Part shown: positions 6,394 through 12,963 of the stretch, one piece after another
How positions within the stretch are numbered: the stretch's first letter is position 1
Layout of the letters: each line of letters begins with the position of its first letter
DNA from: Nitrospirota bacterium
Lineage (GTDB): Bacteria > Nitrospirota > UBA9217
Length of the DNA: 19,273 bases
NCBI GenBank assembly: GCA_023229435.1
Contig: JALNZF010000042.1
Span: 1 to 19,273 of the forward strand
Reading direction: 5' to 3'
Notes under the pieces: model-generated
Told to the model about the DNA's origin: nothing
The model's input: the letters and a program-made list of their open reading frames with translations, nothing else
Databases searched by the model: none
Position numbers and translations under genes: made by a program

Positions 6394-6633
6394 ATGTCCA
6401 AAACTCTTTCGCTGAAACTTAAGGATGATATATTTTCAGAAACCGAGGAAGTCATTGCATCGGTCCATAAACCGAGAAATTCCTACATTAACGATGCCTT
6501 GAGCTTTTACAACAGGTTTATGAAAAGAACGCTTTTGCGGAAGCAGTTGCAGAAGGAATCTGGCCTGGTTTCGGCGTCGTCGCTTGAGGCGCTGCGGGAA
6601 CTGGAACTGATCGAAGACAAACTGACGAAATGA
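6394..6633 (+). CDS. RHH-type antitoxin of a MazF/PemK pair
   Basis: 79 residues directly upstream of a MazF-like toxin. The N-terminus (KTLSLKLKDDIF) looks like the beta-strand of a ribbon-helix-helix DNA-binding domain, followed by two helices to about residue 45 (PRNSYINDALSFYNRF). The charged C-terminal half (RKQLQKESGLVSASSLEALRELE is its helical core) would wrap the toxin. AAGGAGGT (6381-6388) with a 5-nt spacer is an excellent ribosome site, consistent with excess antitoxin synthesis. Its stop overlaps the toxin start by four bases (ATGA at 6630-6633), so translation is coupled. It probably represses its own promoter. Family assignment rests on context and fold pattern; sequence identity to known antitoxins is not evident by eye. 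Confidence 0.8.
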   Translation: MSKTLSLKLKDDIFSETEEVIASVHKPRNSYINDALSFYNRFMKRTLLRKQLQKESGLVSASSLEALRELELIEDKLTK

Positions 6634-6971
6634 CGCCGCGCAAATTCAACGTCTATACCGCCGACCTCAATCCTCGATTCGGAACCGAGCCGGGCAAAGT
6701 TCGCCCGGTGGTTGTTGTACAAACGAATCTTCTGAATGAAGATCATCCCAGCACGATTGTCTGCCCGATCACCACGAAGATACACCCCGAGGCGGCGATC
6801 CTGCGCATACATCTCAAAAAGGGCGAGGCCGGACTGGACAAAGATTCAGATATTATCGTTGATCAGATGAGATCGATCGATAATAAAAGGTTTCGCGATC
6901 ACCTTGGCGAGATATCGGACAAGAATAAAAAGCATCTCCTCGCCAGCTTGAGAATTCTTATTCTTGAATAA
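6630..6971 (+). CDS. MazF/PemK-family mRNA interferase toxin
   Basis: 113 residues, the normal size for this toxin family, which cleaves RNA at short specific sequences and halts growth when the antitoxin is degraded. The SH3-like barrel start is plain: VYTADLNPRFGTEPGKVRPV, then VVVVQTNLLN and STIVCPITTK. R25 (in KVRPV) and T48 (in PITTK) align with the catalytic Arg25 and Thr48 of Bacillus subtilis MazF. The C-terminal half has the usual DQMRSIDNKRF signature followed by a final helix. It overlaps the antitoxin by ATGA and has no separate promoter. Nothing is truncated, so the pair should be functional. The cleavage specificity cannot be read from the sequence. Confidence 0.93.
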   Translation: MTPRKFNVYTADLNPRFGTEPGKVRPVVVVQTNLLNEDHPSTIVCPITTKIHPEAAILRIHLKKGEAGLDKDSDIIVDQMRSIDNKRFRDHLGEISDKNKKHLLASLRILILE

Positions 6972-7052
6972 GACACCCGTAAGCGACCGTTTTTTACGAA
7001 ACCCCATCGCTCTTTCACCCTGTTCACCCCTGAAATACCACAGAAAAAAAAG

Positions 7053-7081
7053 TTGCACAGAGTTTTAAGATATTGTATAGT
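7053..7081 (+). promoter_or_regulatory. leuC promoter, near-leaderless
   Basis: TTGCAC (7053-7058), a 17-bp spacer and TATAGT (7076-7081). The leuC ATG is only 8 bp after the -10, so transcription should start at about 7087-7090, on or within a few bases of the start codon. No Shine-Dalgarno is present or possible. Confidence 0.6.
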
Positions 7082-7089
7082 CACTCACT

Positions 7090-8352
7090 ATGCCAATGAC
7101 CATTACGGAAAAAATTCTGGCCGCGCACTGCGGCAAAAAAGAGGTCAAACCAGGCGAACTGATCAACGCTAAGCTCGATCTCGTGCTGGCGAACGATATC
7201 ACCGCCCCCATCTCGATCAAGGAGTTTCGCGCCGCAGGAGCGAAAAAAGTGTTCGATCCCGCGCGCATTGCGCTCATACCGGACCACTTTGCGCCGAACA
7301 AGGACATTGCCTCGGCCGAGCAGTGCAATATGCTTCGGCAGTTCTCGCGCGAGCACGACCTCTCGCTCTACTTCGAGGTTGGGCGCATGGGTATCGAGCA
7401 TGCGCTTCTTCCGGAGCAGGGGATCGTGGTGCCCGGTGACGTAGTGATCGGCGCGGACAGCCATACCTGTACCTATGGCGGCCTGGGCGCGTTCTCGACG
7501 GGCGTGGGCAGCACCGACGTTGCAGCGGCCATGATCACGGGCGAGGCCTGGTTTAAGGTACCGGAGAGCATGAAGTTCGTCTACACGGGCAAACTCGGCA
7601 AGTGGGTCGGAGGAAAGGACATTATTCTTCGCACCATCGGCGACATCGGTGTGGATGGTGCTCTTTACCGCGCCATGGAGTTTACCGGCGAAGTGATCAA
7701 AAAACTCCCGATGTACGGTCGTTTGACGATCTGCAACATGGCCATTGAGGCTGGCGGTAAGAACGGGATCATCGAACCCGACGAGATCACCGAGAAGTAT
7801 GTGGCGAAGCGTGCCCGGCGTAAGTATAAGTTCTACAAGAGCGACAAGAAGGCTGTCTATGTGGAAGTTCGCGAATACGATCTGACCGGCATGGAGCCGC
7901 AGATCGCCTGTCCGCATCTCCCGGAGAATGTGAAGCCCGTGAGCCAGCTTGCAGCAATCAACATCGACCAGTCCGTGGTCGGTTCCTGTACGAATGGAAG
8001 GATCGAGGACATGCGCGAAGCCGCAAAGGTCATCAAGGGGCACAAAGTGCACCCTTATGTCCGCATGATCGTGATCCCGGCCACTCAGGCGATATACAAG
8101 CAGTGCATTAAAGAAGGCCTCGTGGACATCTTCATCGACGCCGGTGCCGCCTTCAGCACGCCGACCTGCGGTCCATGCCTCGGCGGCCACATGGGCATAC
8201 TCGCCTCGGGCGAACGGGCGATTGCCACGACAAACCGGAACTTTGTCGGAAGGATGGGGCACCCCAAGAGCGAGGTGTATCTTTCCAATCCCGCGATCGC
8301 GGCTGCATCGGCGGTGCTCGGAAGGATCGGCAGGCCGGAAGAGCTGAAGTAA
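7090..8352 (+). CDS. leuC: 3-Isopropylmalate dehydratase, large subunit
   Basis: Large subunit of the [4Fe-4S] isomerase that converts 2-isopropylmalate to 3-isopropylmalate in leucine synthesis; the partner is LeuD, encoded downstream. The cluster ligands are C300 (VGSCTNGR), C360 and C363 (TPTCGPCLGGHMG), with the aconitase-family motif GADSHTCTYGGLGAFSTGVG at 121-140. At 420 residues it belongs to the short type common in archaea, thermophiles and strict anaerobes, not the roughly 466-residue enterobacterial type. Short-type isomerases can also act on citramalate or homoaconitate, so the leucine role is inferred from the leuD-leuB context. The ATG at 7090 lies just behind the promoter; an in-frame ATG at 7096 (MTITEKIL) is the alternative. 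About 210 bp of dispersed repeat separate it from leuD, unusual for obligate partners. Confidence 0.95.
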   Translation: MPMTITEKILAAHCGKKEVKPGELINAKLDLVLANDITAPISIKEFRAAGAKKVFDPARIALIPDHFAPNKDIASAEQCNMLRQFSREHDLSLYFEVGRMGIEHALLPEQGIVVPGDVVIGADSHTCTYGGLGAFSTGVGSTDVAAAMITGEAWFKVPESMKFVYTGKLGKWVGGKDIILRTIGDIGVDGALYRAMEFTGEVIKKLPMYGRLTICNMAIEAGGKNGIIEPDEITEKYVAKRARRKYKFYKSDKKAVYVEVREYDLTGMEPQIACPHLPENVKPVSQLAAINIDQSVVGSCTNGRIEDMREAAKVIKGHKVHPYVRMIVIPATQAIYKQCIKEGLVDIFIDAGAAFSTPTCGPCLGGHMGILASGERAIATTNRNFVGRMGHPKSEVYLSNPAIAAASAVLGRIGRPEELK

Positions 8353-8357
8353 AGGCT

Positions 8358-8550
8358 TTCACCACGGAGGCGCGGAGACACGGAGAACGGCGAAGCAGTT
8401 GTCTCGCAGAGGCGCAGAGGACGCTGAGGAAAACAAGAGCAGTAAACTCCACCGCGAATAGACTCAAAGCAACACGAATAAAAAGAAACTTCTTTGAATG
8501 ATTTAGAGGCTTTTACTATCCGTGTTTATCGGTGTTCATCCGTGGTTAGA
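8358..8550. repeat. Dispersed repeat block between leuC and leuD
   Basis: No gene. The block contains ACCACGGAGGCGCGGAGACA (8361-8380), related to 11698-11724 and inverted at 11828-11854; TCTCGCAGAGGCGCAGAG (8402-8419), nearly repeated at 17243-17260; and a terminal ATCCGTGTTTATCGGTGTTC segment (8519-8538). This family of CACGGAG/CGCAGAG repeats is widespread in environmental bacterial genomes and not known to code. It is read through if leuC and leuD are co-transcribed. Confidence 0.7.
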
Positions 8551-8561
8551 ATGAGGTTCTC

Positions 8562-9059
8562 ATGAAATTTAAAGGCAATGCATGGAAATTCGGCGCGAAC
8601 GTCGATACGGACGCCATCGTCCCGGCCCGGTATCTCAATACCTCCGATCCCGGAGAACTGGCGAAGCACTGCATGGAAGACTCGACGAACCCCGACTTCA
8701 TGAAGAAGATGAGGCGCGGCGACATCATCGTTGCGGAGAAGAACTTCGGGTGCGGGTCGTCCCGCGAGCATGCGCCGATCGCCATCAAGGAGGCCGGTGT
8801 GTCCTGCGTCGTGGCAAAGAGCTTCGCGCGGATCTTTTACCGGAACTGCTTCAATATGGGGCTGCCGATCTTCGAGAGCGTTGAGGCTGTTGAGGGCATC
8901 AAAGAGGGTGACCACATCGAGGTGGATGCGGATGCGGGCGTGGTCCGCAATCTTACTTCGAATAAAACCTTCACGGTCGCGCCGGTGCCGCCCTTTATGC
9001 AGGAACTCATCGCGGCCGGCGGGCTGATGGCATATACGAAGAAAAAGGCCGGGCTGTAG
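8562..9059 (+). CDS. leuD: 3-Isopropylmalate dehydratase, small subunit
   Basis: Small (swivel) subunit completing the isomerase with LeuC. The motif FGCGSSREHAPIAIK (62-76) is the family hallmark and shapes the active site. At 165 residues it is the short form, matching the short LeuC. The loop YLNT at 24-27 is where substrate preference is set in this family; its exact meaning here is not certain, so activity on related malates remains possible. The start ATG has a weak GAGG site (8553-8556). The stop codon is immediately followed by the ATG of a small Cys-rich ORF. The gene is intact and follows a repeat block rather than a promoter, so co-transcription with leuC is likely. Confidence 0.95.
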   Translation: MKFKGNAWKFGANVDTDAIVPARYLNTSDPGELAKHCMEDSTNPDFMKKMRRGDIIVAEKNFGCGSSREHAPIAIKEAGVSCVVAKSFARIFYRNCFNMGLPIFESVEAVEGIKEGDHIEVDADAGVVRNLTSNKTFTVAPVPPFMQELIAAGGLMAYTKKKAGL

Positions 9060-9272
9060 ATGACAGCGTGTTTCAAAATAATGAAGGCGCTCCAGCCGCA
9101 TTCGAGGCTCTCTTGTGAAACATGCGTGTATTTCAATAAGAACCTCGATTCATCATATTCCTCATCCTCATCGAACAGACTTTCACAGCTATCTTGCGGA
9201 CTGGATTTTATTCCGGGTGACGACAAATGTGCCGAGATGCGGACGAATAACTGCAGTGCGAGGAAAAGATAA
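9060..9272 (+). CDS. Small Cys-rich protein, possible metal or Fe-S binder
   Basis: 70 residues beginning on the base after the leuD stop. Cysteines at 4, 19, 22, 46, 57 and 65 include CETCVYFN (19-26), SCGLDF (45-50) and IPGDDKCAEM (51-60). The CxxCxxF ... C ... FxP ... C spacing resembles small HiPIP-like or zinc-binding proteins of anaerobes. A Ser-rich linker (SSYSSSSS) separates the halves. There is no good Shine-Dalgarno, so expression would depend on coupling to leuD; ATG 9081 (MKALQPHSR) is an alternative start. It shows no signal peptide. The function is unknown. It could be a fortuitous frame, but the ordered cysteine pattern and tight junction with leuD argue that it is real. Confidence 0.5.
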   Translation: MTACFKIMKALQPHSRLSCETCVYFNKNLDSSYSSSSSNRLSQLSCGLDFIPGDDKCAEMRTNNCSARKR

Positions 9273-9290
9273 TCTGACGTAATTAATGCA

Positions 9291-9371
9291 GTCATTGCGA
9301 GGAGCGTAGTGACGAAGCAATCTCCGGTTTAGAACGAGATTGCCGCGCTCCCTTTGGTCGCTCGCAACGAC
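9291..9371. repeat. GTCATTGCGAGGAGC inverted repeat element
   Basis: The left arm (9291-9324, starting GTCATTGCGAGGAGCG) and right arm (9336-9371, ending CGCTCGCAACGAC) are imperfect inverted copies around a short spacer. Elements of this text are common dispersed repeats in environmental bacterial genomes. It sits between the small Cys-rich ORF and leuB and could fold in mRNA as a long stem. Confidence 0.75.
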
Positions 9372-9398
9372 GGCTTTTGGGAAAGGGAATATACTCTG

Positions 9399-10475
9399 AT
9401 GGCTAAGACCTATAAGATCGCATTGATCCCCGGTGATGGAACCGGACCCGAGGTCGTTAAAGAAGCAGTAAAAGTAGTCAATGCCGCTTCGGCAAAGGGC
9501 GGGTTCAAGCTGGAGTTCACCACGTTCGATTTCGGTGCTGCGCGATATTTAAAGACCGGGGAAACGCTTCCGGACAGCGCGATCGCCGAGTTCAAAAAGT
9601 TCGACTCAATGTTCCTCGGTGCCATCGGGCATCCTGATGTAAAACCCGGCATCCTCGAGGCGGGAATATTGCTCAAGATACGCTTTGCCCTGGACCAGTA
9701 CATTAACCTCAGGCCGGTAAAACTCTATCCGAATGTGGAGACGCCGCTCAAGGACAAGGGTCCCGAAGACATCGATTTCATCGTTATCCGCGAGAACACG
9801 GGCGGGATCTATACAGGCCATGGCGGTGCAACGCGCGTGGGCACATCAGAGGAGATCGCCACACAGTTGATGGTGTACGACCGACGCACCGTGGACCGCT
9901 GTCTGAAGTATGCCTTTGAACTGAAGAGGAAACGGAACGCGCAGAACCCGAAGTATGCTGCAAAGCCGATCACACTAATTCACAAGCGGAACGTGCTTAC
10001 CCACTGCGGCGACCTTTGGTACCGGGCTTTTGAGGAGATGGGCGCAAAGCAGTATCCGGAGCTCAAGCGCGACTATAACCACGTCGATGCGGCGAACATG
10101 TGGTTCGTGAAAAATCCGGAGTGGTTCGATGTGGCGGTCACGGAGAACCTGTTCGGCGACATCATCACCGACCTCGGCGCAATGATCCAGGGCGGGCTCG
10201 GCGTCGCGTCCGGCGGGAACATCAATCCCGAAGGCGTTTCCATGTTCGAGCCCATGGGCGGCAGTGCGCCGAAGTATGCCGGTCAGAACGCGATCAATCC
10301 CATGGCGGCCATCGGCGCAGCAATGATGATGCTCGATTCACTCGGAGAAGCAAAGTCATCACAGGCGATCGAATCGGCGATGATCGCGGTCATGAAAAAA
10401 ATGAAGAGCCAGGCCGCAGGAAAGATGGGCTACTCAACCACGGAAGTGGGGGATATGGTGGCGGGGATGGTCTAA
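9399..10475 (+). CDS. leuB: 3-Isopropylmalate dehydrogenase (leuB type)
   Basis: NAD-dependent oxidative decarboxylase; with LeuC/D next door the expected reaction is 3-isopropylmalate to 4-methyl-2-oxopentanoate. The 358-residue product begins KTYKIALIPGDGTGPEVVKE; LLKIRFALDQYINLRP carries the substrate-binding Arg residues; RENTGGIYTG is the phosphate-loop-like motif; the family signature NLFGDIITDLGAMIQGGLGV is near residues 250-270 and GGSAPKYAGQNAINP follows. The ATG at 9399 is chosen over an earlier in-frame start at 9354, which lies inside a repeat; a purine-rich GGGAAAGGGA precedes the chosen ATG. Isocitrate, homoisocitrate and tartrate dehydrogenases are close relatives, so the substrate comes mainly from neighbours. 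Intact. Confidence 0.9.
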   Translation: MAKTYKIALIPGDGTGPEVVKEAVKVVNAASAKGGFKLEFTTFDFGAARYLKTGETLPDSAIAEFKKFDSMFLGAIGHPDVKPGILEAGILLKIRFALDQYINLRPVKLYPNVETPLKDKGPEDIDFIVIRENTGGIYTGHGGATRVGTSEEIATQLMVYDRRTVDRCLKYAFELKRKRNAQNPKYAAKPITLIHKRNVLTHCGDLWYRAFEEMGAKQYPELKRDYNHVDAANMWFVKNPEWFDVAVTENLFGDIITDLGAMIQGGLGVASGGNINPEGVSMFEPMGGSAPKYAGQNAINPMAAIGAAMMMLDSLGEAKSSQAIESAMIAVMKKMKSQAAGKMGYSTTEVGDMVAGMV

Positions 10476-10484
10476 GGCAGTTTT

Positions 10485-10509
10485 GAGTTCGGAGTGCGGA
10501 GTTCGGAGT
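10485..10509 (+). repeat. Short tandem GTTCGGAGT repeat
   Basis: GAGTTCGGAGT (10485-10495) is followed by GCGGAGTTCGGAGT; the unit GTTCGGAGT occurs twice with a related GCGGA between. It lies between leuB and the first asd and belongs to a simple-repeat type often found in bacterial spacers. Confidence 0.5.
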
Positions 10510-10539
10510 AAAATATCATAACTACGCAGGAGTAAAACA

Positions 10540-11682
10540 ATGATGAGAGTCGGATTTATCGGTTGGCGCGGGATGGTTGGCTCGGTGCTCATGGGCCGCA
10601 TGAACGAGGAAAAGGATTTTGACCTCGTCGACCCGGTGTTCTTCACGACCTCGAACGTTGGCGGCAAGGGGCCGAAAATCCCCCAGGGGGACTTCCTTCG
10701 GGGCGTCGGCAACAAGGACGTTCCGGCGCTCAAGGATGCGAAGAGCATCGATGATCTAAAGGCGATGGATGTCATCGTTTCGTGCCAGGGCGGAGACTAC
10801 ACCAATGAGATATATCCGAAACTGCGGGGCGGAGGCTGGAAGGGTTACTGGATCGACGCGGCATCCGCGCTTCGAATGGAAAAGGACGCCATCATCATTC
10901 TCGACCCGGTCAACCTGAACGTTATCAAGAACGGCATGGCCAAGGGGATCAAGAACTACATCGGCGGAAACTGCACGGTGTCGCTCATGCTCATGGCATT
11001 GGGCGGGTTGTATGAGCGTGGACTGGTCGAATGGATGAGCGCCATGACCTACCAGGCCGCCTCGGGCGCCGGCGCGAACAACATGCGCGAGTTGCTGAAG
11101 CAGATGGGTTCCATCCACGGCACGGTGAAGGCATTGCTGGACGATCCGTCCGGCGCTATCCTCGAGATCGATCGCACGGTGTCCGACCACATTCGTTCCA
11201 ATGCGTATCCGAAGGAGTTCTTTGGCGTGCCGCTTGCCGGCTCGGTTATCCCCTGGATCGACAAGCAGCTTGACAATGGACAGAGCAAGGAAGAGTGGAA
11301 GGGCCAGGCCGAGACGAACAAGATCCTGGGCCGCGAAGGCAACCCGATCCCCATCGACGGCACCTGCGTGCGCGTGGGCGCGATGCGCTGCCACAGCCAG
11401 GCGTTGACGATTAAAATGACCAGGGATGTCCCTCTTGCCGAGATCACGGACATGATCGCCAAACACAACAAATGGGTCAAAGTGGTACCCAATAATCGTG
11501 AGATAACCATCCGCGAGCTGACCCCGGCGGCGATTACCGGCACGCTCACCGTGCCGATCGGACGATTACGCAAGATGAATATGGGCCCGACGTTCCTGAA
11601 CGCCTTCACCTGCGGAGATCAGCTTCTTTGGGGCGCGGCGGAACCGCTTCGGCGCATGCTTCGGATCGTGGTGGAAAAATAG
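10540..11682 (+). CDS. asd: Aspartate-semialdehyde dehydrogenase, E. coli-type
   Basis: Reduces L-4-aspartyl phosphate to aspartate semialdehyde with NADPH, the branch point for lysine/diaminopimelate, threonine and methionine. The 380-residue product is very like enterobacterial Asd along its length: VGFIGWRGMVGSVLM at the N-terminus, catalytic C145 in GGNCTVSLMLM, VPLAGSVIPWIDKQLDNGQS, and the acid/base His in RCHSQALTIK. GGAG (10529-10532) lies 7 nt before the first of two ATGs. It follows leuB by 64 bp, so co-transcription is likely. The notable fact is that a second asd of the other subfamily starts 190 bp downstream. Nothing is missing from the active site. Confidence 0.97.
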   Translation: MMRVGFIGWRGMVGSVLMGRMNEEKDFDLVDPVFFTTSNVGGKGPKIPQGDFLRGVGNKDVPALKDAKSIDDLKAMDVIVSCQGGDYTNEIYPKLRGGGWKGYWIDAASALRMEKDAIIILDPVNLNVIKNGMAKGIKNYIGGNCTVSLMLMALGGLYERGLVEWMSAMTYQAASGAGANNMRELLKQMGSIHGTVKALLDDPSGAILEIDRTVSDHIRSNAYPKEFFGVPLAGSVIPWIDKQLDNGQSKEEWKGQAETNKILGREGNPIPIDGTCVRVGAMRCHSQALTIKMTRDVPLAEITDMIAKHNKWVKVVPNNREITIRELTPAAITGTLTVPIGRLRKMNMGPTFLNAFTCGDQLLWGAAEPLRRMLRIVVEK

Positions 11683-11697
11683 TAGAAAACAACGCTG

Positions 11698-11854
11698 ACC
11701 ACGGAGGCACAGAGACACGGAGAAATTAATGAATGTGACACGGATTTTCACTGATTAAAGCTCCTGATTTTCAAAGTATAAAAAAATTCTCAGTACAAAT
11801 CATACATAAATCAGTGTTGAAAGATAGTTCTCAGTGCCTCCGTGTCTCCGTGGT
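11698..11854. repeat. Inverted pair of CACGGAGGCAC repeats
   Basis: The unit at 11698-11724 (ACCACGGAGGCACAGAGACA and on) and the reverse-complement unit at 11828-11854 (ending CCGTGTCTCCGTGGT) face each other around about 100 AT-rich bases. They are related to 8361-8384. The pair fills the gap between the two asd genes and may fold into a long stem or be a small non-autonomous element. No gene is seen here. Confidence 0.65.
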
Positions 11855-11871
11855 AATTATTATAGGTGGAA

Positions 11872-12885
11872 ATGCTCAAGAAAAAAGCTAAATATGTAGT
11901 TGCCGTTGCCGGCGCGACCGGCGCCGTTGGCCGGGAAATGATCGAGATCCTTGAGGAACGCAAGTTCCCTGTTGCCGAGCTCATTCCTCTCGCCTCGGAG
12001 CGTTCCGAGGGCGAGAGGGTCGAGTTTAACGGCAAGAGGCTGGTAGTCCAGAAATTGACCAGGGATGCGTTCAAAGGTGTGGACATCGCGCTCTTTTCGG
12101 CAGGTGCCGAGCGCAGCCTCGAGTTCGCTCCAACAGCGGTAAAGTACGGCGCCGTGGTGATCGACAACTCGAGCGCGTTCCGCATGGACCCGAAGGTCCC
12201 TCTCGTGGTACCGGAGGTGAACGCCCATGCCATTGCCGGGCATAGCGGCATCATCGCGAACCCGAACTGCTCCACGATCGGCATGGTCGTGGTTTTGAAG
12301 CCGATCCATGACGCCGTGAAGATCAAGCGTGTCGTGGTCACGACATTTCAGTCTGTTTCGGGAACGGGCAAGGATGCTATTGACGAGCTGGCGAGCCAGA
12401 CCGTGGCGCTCCTGAACTTCAGAGATATCGAGAAGAAGGTCTATCCACACCAGATCGCGTTCAATTGTTTCCCGCATATCGATGCTTTCCTCGACAACGG
12501 TTACACCAGGGAAGAAATGAAGATGGTGAACGAAACGAGGAAGATCATGGAAGACGATTCACTTCGGGTGACCGCTACAACGGTCCGGGTACCGGTCTTC
12601 CGCTGCCACTCCGAGTCCGTGAACATCGAGACGGAAAAGAACATTTCGGCCAATGAAGTAAGGGCCATCCTTTCAGGCGCCCCGGGTATTATCGTGTACG
12701 ATGACCCGAAGAAAAACCTCTATCCGCTGGCGATCGATGTGGCAGGCAAGGACGAGATCTACGTGGGCAGGATCAGGGAAGATGAGTCCATCCAGAACGG
12801 CATCAATATGTGGATTGTGTCCGACAACCTGCGCAAGGGCGCGGCGCTGAACGCGGTGCAGATCGCGGAGCACATAATACAGTAA
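11872..12885 (+). CDS. asd: Aspartate-semialdehyde dehydrogenase, second subfamily
   Basis: Same reaction as the upstream Asd but from the shorter subfamily found in Gram-positives and many other bacteria; 337 residues. The nucleotide-binding start is VVAVAGATGAVGREMIEILE, catalytic C133 is in NPNCSTIGM, QSVSGTGKDAIDEL matches the subfamily, and the acid/base H246 is in FRCHSESVNIE. The ATG at 11872 is preceded closely by AGGTGG; GTG 11866 would add two residues. Both asd genes look complete. They are too dissimilar to be a recent duplication; acquisition of one from outside is more likely. This copy is followed at 78 bp by the cytochrome gene on the same strand. Confidence 0.96.
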   Translation: MLKKKAKYVVAVAGATGAVGREMIEILEERKFPVAELIPLASERSEGERVEFNGKRLVVQKLTRDAFKGVDIALFSAGAERSLEFAPTAVKYGAVVIDNSSAFRMDPKVPLVVPEVNAHAIAGHSGIIANPNCSTIGMVVVLKPIHDAVKIKRVVVTTFQSVSGTGKDAIDELASQTVALLNFRDIEKKVYPHQIAFNCFPHIDAFLDNGYTREEMKMVNETRKIMEDDSLRVTATTVRVPVFRCHSESVNIETEKNISANEVRAILSGAPGIIVYDDPKKNLYPLAIDVAGKDEIYVGRIREDESIQNGINMWIVSDNLRKGAALNAVQIAEHIIQ

Positions 12886-12905
12886 TGCTGAGAAGAGAGA
12901 AAACA

Positions 12906-12921
12906 GGCTGCAACCGCAGCC
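12906..12921 (+). other. Small hairpin between asd and the cytochrome gene
   Basis: GGCTGC (12906-12911), loop AACC, GCAGCC (12916-12921): a perfect 6-bp stem, with partly complementary GAGAAAACAG and CTGTTCTC outside it. No T-run follows, so it may be an mRNA structure or a weak pause rather than a terminator. Confidence 0.35.
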
Positions 12922-12963
12922 GGGATTTCGACTGTTCTCTGTCCTCTGTTTCCTGAATTATCT

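Noticed and set aside
6957..6972. CTTATTC-TT-GAATAAG palindrome at the toxin stop codon as a terminator
   Set aside because: The stem is A/T-only apart from its ends, the loop is 2 nt and no T-run follows; too weak to call.
7081..8262. 393-codon minus-strand frame opposite leuC
   Set aside because: Antisense shadow of leuC; the protein is rich in His/Arg/Val/Leu as expected of a shadow frame and has no recognisable domain.
8361..8430. Possible CRISPR-like repeats in the leuC-leuD gap
   Set aside because: The GGAG/CGCAGAG units are short, irregular and without unique spacers of constant size; they fit a dispersed repeat family.
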